A DNA stretch of 64,000 bases from GCA-2861595 sp035525365 (lineage in GTDB: Bacteria > Actinomycetota > Acidimicrobiia > Acidimicrobiales > GCA-2861595). Under the pieces are notes generated by a model that saw only the letters and a program-made list of their open reading frames with translations, was not told the origin of the DNA and did no database searches. Positions 39,401 through 47,751 of this stretch are shown piece by piece. The DNA is taken from positions 1 through 64,000 of the forward strand of contig DATLEK010000064.1 of assembly GCA_035525365.1 (NCBI GenBank). The letters run 5' to 3'. A program made the position numbers and the translations under genes. Within the stretch, counting starts at the first letter, position 1. The number at the start of each line of letters is the position of its first letter.

Positions 39401-40428
39401 GCCGGGGCGAGCGGGCCGGCGGACTCGACGGTGAGCTCCCTCTCCCGGTACATACCCCGATGGACAGCAAGGGTGCCGAGGACGAACTGCGGGTGGGCGG
39501 CCAGGTGCGCGTTGATAGACAGCGCCTCGCCCTCGTCGTCTACCGGCGCCGCCACCGTCGTCGTCCACGAAGAGCCTTGGCGCTGGCTGCCCTCGGAGCG
39601 GCGGCGCAGGACAACCAGGTCGCAGACCACCTCGGTTCCCGACGACTCCGAGAACGCCCCTGCCGGAAAGCGGACAGCGCCGACGAGATCGGCGAGGGCT
39701 TCGATTTCGCGCCTGGCCGCCGGATTGCGCGCATCGAGGGTGTAGCGCGAGGTCAACACCGCGACCAGGCCGCCTGGCCGGGTCAGGTGCAGGCTCTTGA
39801 CGATGAAGTAGTTGTGCAGAACGTGGCGGGAGCGATTATGCCGAGGGTCATGTGGAGTCACCTTGGCGAAGGGCACGTTGCCAATCACCAGGTCGAAGTG
39901 TCCCGCCGAGACCACGAAGTTTTCGAAGCGGCTGTGGTGGACGGCGGCGCGCGCACCGTAGAGGTGCTGCGCAATGGCGGCGGTGGTCGGATCGGCCTCG
40001 ACGCCAGTGAGTTCACAGTGCTCGGGAGCGAAGCCAAGGAAGTTGCCTGACCCGCAGCCCGGCTCGAGCACCCGCCCGCCGGTGAAGCCGAGTTCGCCGA
40101 CGGTCCGCCACATGGCCTGGACGATCTCGGCCGAGGTGTAATGCGCGTTCAGCGTGGTGCGCCGGGCCGCAGCCCAGGCCGCTTCATCGCCCAGGAGCTG
40201 GCGGACCCGGGCTCGCTGCGCGGCGTATGTGTCGTTGGCCTCATCGAAGAGCTGGGGCAGGCTGCCCCATCCCGACCAGCGGGCCAGGACTGCCTGCTCA
40301 TCGGGCCGCGCCGGGCGCTCCTCCACCGCCAGGCGGTCGAGGAGTTCGAGGACGGCGAGATTCGTCGCCAGCTTGGCCGCCCTGCCTGGTGGGGCGAGGT
40401 CGCCCTGGCCTACGGGGCGAAACGCTAC
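36412..40428 (-). pseudogene. ICE DNA methylase-helicase, N-terminal part, truncated in helicase motif VI
   Basis: About 1340 residues of a protein of the phage/ICE N6-methylase plus SNF2-helicase family. The N-terminus (RPVGQGDLAPPGRAAKL, then LARWSGWGSLPQ) leads to an adenine methylase with motif I VLEPGCGSGNFLGF and motif IV as IGNVPF. After a long linker comes the helicase with Walker A LLAHCVGAGKTATMV and DEAH box YVFCDEAHMFKN. The conserved sequence ends at CPWRPADIEQRD; ~20 foreign residues and a stop follow, and the expected GRIVRQGN continuation is found 14.5 kb away (20989-21951). No ATG/GTG/TTG lies at the homology start beside 40428, so the true start is unresolved; the frame is open to GTG 40914. 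Confidence 0.85.
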
Positions 40429-40811
40429 GCCTGAGGCTCGTCCTCCGGCTCGTCCGTCCAGGTCCGCGCCGCTCTCACCAGCGTCTCGGAGATCAGCGCC
40501 ATCTGGGAGCGGTAGGCCGAGATCTGCTCGTCGTCCTCGTCGCCGGTCGTTTCCTCCGGCTCGCTCCAGATCTCCTCGGTCAGGATCACCTCCTCGGCCT
40601 GACGACGGGCCTGGTAGCTGCGCTGGCGGTAGTCCTCCAGGCTCTCGCCCGGCCGTTGGCGACCGAGCAACTGGTCCCAAAGCTGGGTGATCCGGGCTTC
40701 GACCTCCTCCCCCAGGCGGGAGAAGTGACCGATCGGGTCCGTCATCAAAGCGAAGGACCTCGGCCGGTGCTGGCTGGTGAAGTCGTAGGCCAAGCGCCCG
40801 TAGCGATTCAT
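40425..40811 (-). CDS. Small conserved ICE protein
   Basis: 128 residues from ATG 40811; the sequence GAGGTGCACGACC precedes the start as a plausible ribosome site. The N-terminus MNRYGRLAYDF and the segment PIGHFSRLGEEVEARITQLW, then QARRQAEEVILTEEI, resemble small proteins that I associate with actinobacterial ICEs beside the methylase/helicase gene; function unknown. Mostly helical and acidic, no membrane segment. It ends where the methylase/helicase homology begins, so the two are coupled. Confidence 0.65.
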   Translation of the reverse strand: MNRYGRLAYDFTSQHRPRSFALMTDPIGHFSRLGEEVEARITQLWDQLLGRQRPGESLEDYRQRSYQARRQAEEVILTEEIWSEPEETTGDEDDEQISAYRSQMALISETLVRAARTWTDEPEDEPQA

Positions 40812-40917
40812 GGTCGTGCACCTCCTCGGGCCGCTGCAGCCCGGTGGCCGGTTCAGGGAGCGAGTCGAACAGCGATAGCTGTGCGGGCGGGGGTGCGCTC
40901 CGATCCCTGACCACAGG

Positions 40918-41334
40918 CTATCGCCCGGTCGAGGCGCACACCGGTGATGGCGGGGTCCACCCGGCGACCTGGCGGTAGCGCACGCCCTGGTCGAAAAGCA
41001 GTCTCCCGGTGGCCGACTCCACCACCTTGATGTCTGCATGAGTCGTCCACATGGCATCCAAGGCGACGAAGACCGTCGCTACGTCATCAAGCAGGACGAA
41101 CAGCTCGTCGCCCACCGCTCCGGTGCGCACGATGAGCTGCCCCGCCCTTGGTGGCAGCGGTACGGCGTGGGGGTAGAGCCGACTGGCACGCAGGTCGTTG
41201 ACATACAGGGCGTCGGCTCTGGCGTCCACGATTAGAAGGGGCCAGCCGTCCAGGCTCAACTCGAGGCGGCGCGAAGCCACGTCGTCGACAGTGAGGCGCA
41301 CGCGGCGCAGCAGCGCCGTTGAAATGTTGTCCAT
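40918..41334 (-). CDS. Hypothetical ICE protein
   Basis: 138 residues from ATG 41334, which follows the stop of the 104-residue gene by 5 bp. Beta-rich sequence (LELSLDGWPLLIVDARADAL, then GAVGDELFVLLDDVATVFVA), no catalytic motif recognised. It lies in the ICE operon between the coupling protein and the methylase/helicase. A GTG-started frame at 40914 reads MVRDRSAPPPAQLSLFDSL immediately after its stop, and could be a short further gene or leader. Confidence 0.5.
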   Translation of the reverse strand: MDNISTALLRRVRLTVDDVASRRLELSLDGWPLLIVDARADALYVNDLRASRLYPHAVPLPPRAGQLIVRTGAVGDELFVLLDDVATVFVALDAMWTTHADIKVVESATGRLLFDQGVRYRQVAGWTPPSPVCASTGR

Positions 41335-41339
41335 GTCGA

Positions 41340-41654
41340 TCAGGCGATCTTGGGAACGGCGCGTGTCGAGGACGACCGGAGGAGACGGCGGTGCGCCAGC
41401 GCCATGCGATCGCGCACCCACATCTGATTCGGACCATCGCCCAGGCGGTACTCCCAGCCGGTATCGACCAGGCCGGATTCCAGCTTGGCCGACAAGGTCG
41501 CCCGGAGGAAGGCCACGTCGTAGCGGCGCGGGTCGTAGACCACCTCCATGGGCCGCCCCTTCCATACGCCCGCTGGCTCGACGACGTGGCCGGGCGGTGG
41601 TTCAGTCGGCGGGGCGGACTCGGGGCACTGAGGTCGCAAGTAGGGCTCACTCAT
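41340..41654 (-). CDS. Small hypothetical ICE protein
   Basis: 104 residues; its ATG overlaps the coupling-protein stop by 4 bp (ATGA), so it is translated with it. The middle reads WKGRPMEVVYDPRRYDVAFLR, and the N-terminal third is proline-rich. No known domain. Its conserved placement after a VirD4 gene suggests a transfer accessory protein, which is inference only. Confidence 0.55.
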   Translation of the reverse strand: MSEPYLRPQCPESAPPTEPPPGHVVEPAGVWKGRPMEVVYDPRRYDVAFLRATLSAKLESGLVDTGWEYRLGDGPNQMWVRDRMALAHRRLLRSSSTRAVPKIA

Positions 41655-43468
41655 GGCACGGATACCTCCTTGGTAGATGGGACAGCGGCGGGCTGGCGGT
41701 CGGGATCGAGCTGCCCGCGGGCGGCCAGGCGGCGGTCACCCCACCAGGGCTTGGTGCGAATGTGGGCGGGCGGCAACGTCCCGTGGATCAAGAGGGCGTC
41801 GCCCGGAGGCATCTGACGGGCCATGTGGGGCGGGACGAGCGGCTCGCGGGTTGTCGAGAGCTGAAGCGATCGCTTCCAGTCGCCGGCCTCGGAGCGGCTC
41901 CGGGTCTCCACCTCGACATCGCCCAGGACCTGGCCGATGTAGCGGAACGCCGCGGGGTCGGATAGCCCGGTGTAGAAGACCTTTGACAGGTGGTTGGTCA
42001 GGATGGTGTCGGCCTGGCGGCCGTAGGCGTCTTCGATCTGGGCGATCGACTGCCAGATGGTCACGAGCAGGACGCCAAGGCCGGCGAGGGTGGAGGCGTA
42101 CTGGGGCAGCGCCCGCAGCGGGGTGTTTCCGGCCTCGTCGATGACGATGAGCAGCGGAGGGTCAAGGGGGCGGCCGGTGGCTGCCACCCTGAGAAAGACC
42201 TGCTTGACCAGATCGTTCAGCAGGCCGCCGAAGGCCGGCGCCAGGCGCTCCTGGTCCTCGATGGGCGCGCACAGGTACAGGGTGTTCTGTGCGCCCAGCA
42301 GCCAGTCGAGGCTGAGACTGTCGCCTCGGGACGCGGCAGCCACGCCCGGGTCAGCCCACGGCCACACCACCGTCTGAGCGGTGGCGAAGATCGACGAGCG
42401 AGTCTCCTCCTCCATCTCCCAGATGCTCATCACCGCCTGCGACGCCCGGGTGGCCCCGTCCTGCACTTCTGGATCCTCAGACTCAAGGAGTCGGTCGAGC
42501 GCGGTTCGCACGTCGCCCGGGCCGTCTTCGCGGGGGCGGTCCTGGACCATCACCCATTCGCAGACCCGGGCCATGTCGACCCCGGTCCGGGCGGCCACAA
42601 AGAGCAGCCCGAACAGCAGGATCTCCGCCTGCGACAGCCAGAAGTCGAGGCTGCCCTTTAAATTTTCACTTCGAGGAGCGGCCTCACACAACGCCCTGGC
42701 GGCGCGCTGGGCGCCGAGGACCGTCTTGGCCGCCCGGAGAGGGGACCAGATGGCTGATTCGTCGCCGGTGGTGCGCGTCGGGTCGTAGACGAGGACCGTG
42801 CCCCTTTTCTTGCGCCATCCGCAGGTCGTGGCCAACAGATCGGCCTTGACTGAGGAGAGGACCGCTGGCCCCTCCCATTCGAGGATCCCCGTGATGGCGG
42901 CGGTCGTCTTTCCCGAGCGCGACGGCCCGATGAGGGCCACCGCGCCACGGTCGCCCTGGTGATGGCGCCTGCGGCCACGACGCGTTCCCTGTGGCGGAAG
43001 CTCGGTGGCGAGAAGGACACGCCCGCGGCGACCGAGCAGGAAACGGCCAGGGTGAGGACCACGAACCGAAAGCGGCTTGAGGTCGGCAGCGGTGGCGAAG
43101 CGGGCGCGAGCATCGACGCCAAGTGGACGGCGAGGCAGTGTGCCGACGTTGGACCGGTCGAAGAGACGGAACACCGCTAGGGCGACGGCGACCGCCCCGA
43201 CGAGCAGCAGCGCCGTGGCGCCCCAGTAGAGAAGCGGTCCGGGTAGCGAGGCTTGCAGCTCAGCCGGCCAGGCCAGCCTCGGGTTGCTCAGATTCGCCGG
43301 AAGGCGGAACGCGGCGGCGACGGCATCAGAGAAGGAGGCATGAAGGCGGGCGCCGTCGGCTGCGGCCGCCACCCAGGCCCCGAGCCAGACGACTCCGCCC
43401 AAGCTGGCGAGGAGGGCGGCGCCGATGATGACGAGAAGCTCGAAGCCCGACTGACCGTGGTTTTCCAT
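41651..43468 (-). CDS. Type IV coupling protein, VirD4/TraG family
   Basis: 605 residues from ATG 43468. Two N-terminal membrane segments (about 9-35 and 77-101) precede an ATPase domain with Walker A ALIGPSRSGKTTA (178-190) and Walker B LLIVIDEAGNTPL. FWLSQAEILLFGLLFVAA and NHLSKVFYTGLSDPAAF are typical of the VirD4/TraG/TraD family. It should sit at the inner membrane and pass the relaxosome to the secretion channel. The reading frame is intact. The start is 3 nt downstream of the conserved 14-mer CAGCGGCCTAGTTG, which is shared with the gene at 62740-63570. Confidence 0.88.
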   Translation of the reverse strand: MENHGQSGFELLVIIGAALLASLGGVVWLGAWVAAAADGARLHASFSDAVAAAFRLPANLSNPRLAWPAELQASLPGPLLYWGATALLLVGAVAVALAVFRLFDRSNVGTLPRRPLGVDARARFATAADLKPLSVRGPHPGRFLLGRRGRVLLATELPPQGTRRGRRRHHQGDRGAVALIGPSRSGKTTAAITGILEWEGPAVLSSVKADLLATTCGWRKKRGTVLVYDPTRTTGDESAIWSPLRAAKTVLGAQRAARALCEAAPRSENLKGSLDFWLSQAEILLFGLLFVAARTGVDMARVCEWVMVQDRPREDGPGDVRTALDRLLESEDPEVQDGATRASQAVMSIWEMEEETRSSIFATAQTVVWPWADPGVAAASRGDSLSLDWLLGAQNTLYLCAPIEDQERLAPAFGGLLNDLVKQVFLRVAATGRPLDPPLLIVIDEAGNTPLRALPQYASTLAGLGVLLVTIWQSIAQIEDAYGRQADTILTNHLSKVFYTGLSDPAAFRYIGQVLGDVEVETRSRSEAGDWKRSLQLSTTREPLVPPHMARQMPPGDALLIHGTLPPAHIRTKPWWGDRRLAARGQLDPDRQPAAVPSTKEVSVP

Positions 43469-43471
43469 AAC

Positions 43472-43504
43472 CAACTAGGCCGCTGGCGGGTGTCGAATCT
43501 CGCG
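43472..43504 (-). promoter_or_regulatory. Bipartite conserved element, copy A (upstream of coupling protein)
   Basis: Reading toward the gene: CGCGAGATT (43496-43504), 10 nt, CAGCGGCCTAGTTG (43472-43485), 3 nt, ATG of the VirD4 gene. The same two blocks with the same 10-nt spacer recur at 43575-43607 (opposite strand) and 63574-63606. Strict spacing to the start codon suggests an operator or near-leaderless promoter; which one is not decided. Confidence 0.65.
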
Positions 43505-43574
43505 GCAATGCAAAAAATCATGCTTGCGCTCCGACAAGTGCTTGGGCGTTCAGCACCCATTCTTGAGATGTAGC

Positions 43575-43607
43575 CGCGAGATTCCACCCTCCTCAGCGGC
43601 CTAGTTG
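43575..43607 (+). promoter_or_regulatory. Bipartite conserved element, copy B (rightward)
   Basis: CGCGAGATT (43575-43583), 10 nt, CAGCGGCCTAGTTG (43594-43607), pointing right toward the gene at 43727. It is divergent from copy A with ~70 bp between them. No start codon follows at 3 nt, unlike copies A and C; the next gene starts 120 bp downstream. Confidence 0.6.
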
Positions 43608-43726
43608 AGAAGACGGTTCAGCTACGAGAGGAGGCCCGTGGTGGGTGCAATGAGAATCATCGGCGACAGCATCAAAGGGCATCGCCGGGCGTGGCCCGGT
43701 TGTCCGAGGAAATCGGGAGGATTGTG

Positions 43727-44161
43727 ATGGGGGCGATCTACGACGACCTTGAAGACCACGAGGGATACGCCGAGCGCCGGCTGCCGGACGGTTCGTTGAC
43801 GGCTTCCTGGACAGCGGCGACCGTGGAGTTCAGCGGCTACATCGCCGCCTGCGCATGCGGTTGGCATGGAGCCGAGTATCCGCCGACGGCGGACGGGGCC
43901 AACGCGGCCCTTGATGAGTGGGATGAGATCCATGCACAGCCCCTGTTAGCCAAGGCCGTCCCTTCGGAGCTGAGCGACCTGATTCGCGAGGTGAAGCGGA
44001 GCCTGAGCCGCCTTGCCGAGGAGCGCCCGTTGGCCGGGGTGACGGCTGTCCAAGAGTTCGTCTGCTGGGCCGAGGCGACACTCGCCCGAGTACAAGGCGC
44101 TCAACGCGCCGCGGTGGCTCATCGGTCCCATGGCGGCAGGGGACGGCGCCTCGGTCGGTAA
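43727..44161 (+). CDS. Small hypothetical ICE protein
   Basis: 144 residues from ATG 43727, chosen because GGGAGG lies 7 nt upstream; a longer GTG start at 43691 is less well placed. The N-terminal half is beta-rich with a paired-cysteine-like CACGW motif (GYIAACACGWHGAEYPP), as in proteins that process acidic surfaces of ICE regulators; the C-terminal half is helical. It is the last backbone-like gene before the cargo zone and lies downstream of element copy B, which probably drives it. Function unknown. Confidence 0.55.
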   Translation: MGAIYDDLEDHEGYAERRLPDGSLTASWTAATVEFSGYIAACACGWHGAEYPPTADGANAALDEWDEIHAQPLLAKAVPSELSDLIREVKRSLSRLAEERPLAGVTAVQEFVCWAEATLARVQGAQRAAVAHRSHGGRGRRLGR

Positions 44162-44183
44162 CTCCCCACCCCGGCTGACGGGC

Positions 44184-45308
44184 TCAATCCAGTTGGGCTG
44201 CCAGGTCGAGATACTCACTGGCAAGGCGGCGCATCTGGGAAACCTTCAAACCTGGAACCTTGCGGTATCGGTAGACGAAGCCGGGATCGAACCGGTTGAA
44301 ATCGTTCGCGACCTCGGCCTTGGAACCCGCTCCAACCTCTCCTCCGAGGATCTCGGCGAGGGGAGCGAAGTCGAAGTAGCGACGGTAGCGCTCGGCCACG
44401 TAAGCGTGTTGGGACGCGCTGCCCCCCGGCAGACCGGTAACCACGGCGAGGCGGACGGCAAGGCGCCACTGGCCCTGCTGGTACTGCCAACCGACCTGAT
44501 CTCTGTTGGAAAGGAGGACAAAGCCCTCCAAGAGCGGGCCGCCCCTCGTGAATCCCGAATCCCACTTGATTTCATGGCCGCCGACCTCTACGCCCACCTC
44601 AGTCCTGAGTCGGTGCTCGATTAGCCGCGCCCTCAGCTTGCCGAGCCCGTCGTGCACGCGGGCGTCTCGCAGCTTCCGCTTCGTGGCCTCTCCGAAGTCG
44701 ACCGGATCGTCGGAACCGGGCGAGCCAACGAGCTTCACCAGTTGGCAAAGCTGGCGCACCATCTCCACATAGTGGACCAGGAGATCGCCAGCGAACCGTC
44801 GGATCGGATCATGGGACTCAGCGAGCTTCCGGGCCACCGGCGCGAGAGCATCTGCCAGCTCCCCGTACCCCACCCATCGCCAGGTGCCGTGAGCGGTAAG
44901 AAGGCACCGGTCCGGCCAACTGGGGGGTATCAGCGACAGGAGGATCAACGTCGGGTCCTTGAACCCAGCGAACCCAGCGGCGGAGTAATCCACGAGTTGA
45001 CGGTCGTCAGGAAGCGAGAACACTTTGTTCTCGATCACCACGGGGGCAAGACCCGGTAATGGGACGATCAGATCAAGGTTTCGGTGCTCGCGGCGTACTG
45101 CACCGCCACTCCCGACCCGCCGGGGTACCTCAAGAAGGGCGAACAGCTCGACGGCTTCGTCGAGGTAACGCTCGGCGAACCAGGCAAGCAAGTTCGAATG
45201 AAACAGTTCCTTGGAGTGGAGAGAGAGATGGAACAGGGGCTCATCTCTGAGTGCGCGACAAACCGGCTCCACCTGCGCTGCCATCGAGGCGTCCAGGTCA
45301 GTCACCAT
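44184..45308 (-). CDS. PD-(D/E)XK nuclease family protein
   Basis: 374 residues from ATG 45308, which overlaps the upstream stop by 7 bp; a longer frame to 45437 lacks support. The N-terminal FHLSLHSKELFHSNLLAWF followed by EHRNLDLIV (D79) and PVVIENKVFSLPDD (E93-x-K95), then QLVDYS, is the pattern of a stand-alone PD-(D/E)XK nuclease family common in defence islands. The rest is helical with no second domain recognised. It is the first cargo gene after the ICE backbone and may act alone or with the degraded ADP-ribosylglycohydrolase upstream. Confidence 0.7.
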   Translation of the reverse strand: MVTDLDASMAAQVEPVCRALRDEPLFHLSLHSKELFHSNLLAWFAERYLDEAVELFALLEVPRRVGSGGAVRREHRNLDLIVPLPGLAPVVIENKVFSLPDDRQLVDYSAAGFAGFKDPTLILLSLIPPSWPDRCLLTAHGTWRWVGYGELADALAPVARKLAESHDPIRRFAGDLLVHYVEMVRQLCQLVKLVGSPGSDDPVDFGEATKRKLRDARVHDGLGKLRARLIEHRLRTEVGVEVGGHEIKWDSGFTRGGPLLEGFVLLSNRDQVGWQYQQGQWRLAVRLAVVTGLPGGSASQHAYVAERYRRYFDFAPLAEILGGEVGAGSKAEVANDFNRFDPGFVYRYRKVPGLKVSQMRRLASEYLDLAAQLD

Positions 45309-45873
45309 CCGGGATACCTCAGACGCCACCACTCGGGCGAGGCACCCCAGCCATCCGCAGGCGGGCTCGCCGTCTCGAAGGCAAGGTCCGCAGCGACGGT
45401 CGCGACCAGATCCCGGGAGTCCAGAGAGTCGAGCCACTCTGGAGGAATCTCGTCAGGCCCACGGAGAGCCCCGAGCAGCTGCCCGCAGATCGATCCCGTT
45501 GAGTCGCTGTCGCCGGAATGGTTCACGGCAGCAAGAAGGCCGGCTGACACGTCGGGGGCTGCACGAGCACAGCACACGGCGATCCCGAGAGCTTCCTCGC
45601 CGACCCATCCGCCACCGAACTGCTGCTCGATTGTTACGGCGTCGGGTAGCCCCGACGACGCGACCTCAACAGCCTTTAGAAGGATGCTTCCGACGCTCTC
45701 GGATGTCCACGGGATCGTGATGTCGACTGCGTCGTCAAGAGTGGCGCCCTGGAGGATCAGGGCGATCATCAGGGCGAGCGCTCCGGCCGAGTGCCATCCA
45801 TCGGGATGGCGTGGGTGAGAGCCCCGATGTCACACCCGAGGCTGTAGATGCGCTCAGCGTCATCTCGCGCCAT
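45302..45873 (-). pseudogene. ADP-ribosylglycohydrolase remnant, frameshifted near 45808
   Basis: C-terminal part of a DraG-like ADP-ribosylglycohydrolase: THGHPDGWHSAGALAL, NHSGDSDSTGSICGQLLGA (metal-binding D-x-D) and IPPEWLDSLDSRDLV. The first frame (MARDDAERIYSLGCDIGALTH) and the second join only if one base is restored near 45808-45812, where CACGCCAT would become CACGGCCAT. The N-terminal ~120 residues carrying the first metal ligands are absent, so it cannot be a complete enzyme even without the frameshift. The stop overlaps the nuclease start. Confidence 0.7.
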
Positions 45874-46177
45874 CGATCACCTGAGCGTGAGACGCAAGTT
45901 TCTCGAGGATGCGATCGTCGGTAGGTCTGTTCACGGGGTCCACGACGCCGACGCTAAGGCCGTGCAACGAAGGTGGCTCTTGCGCGAGGGGTCGATGCGG
46001 GAGCCGGCCCACCTTGGCCGCACGAGTGATCGGTGTAAACGCCTCAACCCGGCACCCGACGGTACCGAAGTCGCTGACATGTGCGATCCGGAGCGAGACT
46101 CGTGGACCGAGGGGGCTTGCCCCGGCGACGGCGCCGAGCCGGTCGCGCCCACCGACGAGGCCGACGTACTGGATCAT
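45860..46177 (-). CDS. Doubtful small ORF upstream of the DraG remnant
   Basis: 105 residues from ATG 46177. Composition is protein-like (RVSLRIAHVSDFGTVGCRVE, LHGLSVGVVDPVNRP), but no family is recognised, and a similar-length frame exists on the other strand. It could be replaced sequence at the point where the glycohydrolase N-terminus was lost. Confidence 0.25.
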   Translation of the reverse strand: MIQYVGLVGGRDRLGAVAGASPLGPRVSLRIAHVSDFGTVGCRVEAFTPITRAAKVGRLPHRPLAQEPPSLHGLSVGVVDPVNRPTDDRILEKLASHAQVIDGAR

Positions 46178-46540
46178 CCGCGGCCGATCTACGGCTGCGT
46201 AGCTAGCGGCCGCCTGGCGTCGACCGTGCCGGCGCCGCCTGAAGGCTGGTTCCACAGCGACCCGAGTCGGCGATCTGCTCGCGGCCAGTAAGCACCGAAC
46301 TGTGTCCGAGAACGTTGGGCGATCAGGTGTGCCGAAGTACCCCTGATCGCCGGGTCCGCGCGCGCAGCGGGTCAAGAGGTCAGTTCTGGCGCTCGTAGTA
46401 CACGGGTTGGGGTGCCAGCGGCAAGATGCGCCGCGTGATTGGGTTCCTGTGGCACCTGAGGAAGCGCGGTTTGCTCGGATAGATAAGGTCCCCCGTTCTC
46501 CGCAAACGGGGGGGGAGCCGTTCGGGCTAACGCACCGGCG
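46178..46540. other. Region without a supported gene
   Basis: About 360 bp between the doubtful ORF and the zinc-ribbon gene. Short frames on both strands are low-complexity (Arg/Pro-rich) and unconvincing. A G-run of eight (about 46507-46514) is present; no promoter or repeat stands out. Confidence 0.3.
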
Positions 46541-46849
46541 CTAGTTCCGCGTCGGGTAGAGGTCGGACTGGCTCCACTCGAAAGCCTTCTCCCACCCACA
46601 ACCGACGCACCGAAAGATGGACCGGCTGTAGTCCATCGTGCCTTGGGAGTACTCCCATCGTTCAGCAGTCATGCGGTCGATCACCGCACCTTGCTCGTCC
46701 TTCTCAACTGTCGTGCTGAGCCGAGGCCACCCGATGCGAACCGGCTCGGTCTTCGTCTCGATTCGGTCGTTCTGCATCCGGCGACGGCCACAATTCTCGC
46801 AGGGCCACCGGGCGTACCTCCTCACGAAGCTGAGGCTATCTGACGCCAA
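46541..46849 (-). CDS. Small zinc-ribbon protein
   Basis: 102 residues. Two CxxC pairs, CENCGRR near the N-terminus and CVGCGWE near the C-terminus, form a zinc ribbon around a beta-rich core. No catalytic motif. The TTG at 46849 is the first start, and a later start is possible. It is divergent from the gene at 46870 with only ~20 bp between, so their promoters overlap. Role unknown. Confidence 0.5.
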   Translation of the reverse strand: MASDSLSFVRRYARWPCENCGRRRMQNDRIETKTEPVRIGWPRLSTTVEKDEQGAVIDRMTAERWEYSQGTMDYSRSIFRCVGCGWEKAFEWSQSDLYPTRN

Positions 46850-46869
46850 AGAGTGCTATAACGAACCGC

Positions 46870-47433
46870 GTGCCGCTGGGCCGGAAGCCGCAGTTGACCG
46901 GACCCGATTACCTGATCGCGGTGGCGAGCGACGCTGCCCACAACGGCCAACCCTACGCAGCCACGTTTTTGAGGATGGCGCAAGACGCCGCTGTTGGCAA
47001 CCGGCCGGGAATGCTCCTAGCCGAAATGGTCGCCGCCCGACCTTTGAAGGACTACGAGGCAAGTGCGGTGTCGATCATCCTTGGGGCGGCGCAACTGGCG
47101 CAGCAAGGTAGAGACGCAGAATCTGTGAAAGAGATTCTTCAATTTGGGATGGCTCTGCTGGCGAAGTGGCCGTCTTACCTCGTCATGACAGATAGCCACC
47201 CAGATCTGTGTGACAAAAGCGATTCACCGGGTCCAGACGGCGGTGCTGATGAAGCGATGACGTTGTACATCCGCAAGACCTACCAGGAGGGCACCAGCGA
47301 GTATCGACTCTCGCCAGTTGAATCACTGCAAGCTGTAATAGCCGCCATCCAGAAATCGGGACGTTCTGCGGATGAAGTGTCCGAGGTGCTGCGCCAAGCC
47401 GGTCTTCGGATTGACGAGATACTGGGACGTTGA
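46870..47433 (+). CDS. Hypothetical helical protein
   Basis: 187 residues from GTG 46870. Largely helical, with alanine-rich repeats in the first half (AVASDAAHNGQPYAATFLRM, AVSIILGAAQLAQQ) and a C-terminal segment VIAAIQKSGRSADEVSEVLR. No known domain, signal peptide or membrane segment. Base composition is a little lower in GC than the backbone genes, in keeping with separate acquisition. Confidence 0.5.
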   Translation: MPLGRKPQLTGPDYLIAVASDAAHNGQPYAATFLRMAQDAAVGNRPGMLLAEMVAARPLKDYEASAVSIILGAAQLAQQGRDAESVKEILQFGMALLAKWPSYLVMTDSHPDLCDKSDSPGPDGGADEAMTLYIRKTYQEGTSEYRLSPVESLQAVIAAIQKSGRSADEVSEVLRQAGLRIDEILGR

Positions 47434-47751
47434 ACGGTGGAAAGGAAGAGCCCTTCGTGCTTCTCCAAGCGGCTGAAGCGGCGAAGTTGTCTGAGCGCGA
47501 TCTCTAGAGGGGGAGATCGAAGCTGATCGTCATGCTCCGAGGCGCATACTTCGAAAGACCCGACTCCGAATCGCTACGTCTAGCGGAAACCGCTGGGTTC
47601 GAGCACCCTACATCTAGCCATCATCATGGATAGCGACCATCGCCGATAGGGAGTTCCAAGCCACGATGGATCTCTGCGCTACGCGTGTCTATCGGCGTGC
47701 CCGCGGGGCAACGGTCACCTGTTAGGGGCAAGCACGCGGAACCTGTCGGAC
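47434..47751. other. Gene-free region with a small hairpin
   Basis: 318 bp without a supported gene, lower in GC than its surroundings. CGATCTC and GAGATCG near 47499-47520 form a 7-bp stem with an 8-nt G-rich loop, about 65 bp after the preceding stop; there is no T-tract, so a terminator role is uncertain. Confidence 0.35.

Noticed and set aside
40812..40914. Extension of the methylase/helicase to GTG 40914.
   Set aside because: The region overlaps the well-formed 128-residue gene in another frame and is low-complexity; only the first ~30 codons look protein-like.
43472..43485. Conserved 14-mer as a standard -10 promoter box for leaderless transcripts.
   Set aside because: The TAGTTG core ends 3 nt from ATG, closer than usual for a -10 box, so a plain promoter reading is not secure; kept only as an unclassified regulatory element.
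47590..47615. T-arm-like sequence GGGTTCGAGCACCC.
   Set aside because: No acceptor, anticodon or D-arm partners around it; too little for a tRNA or att site.
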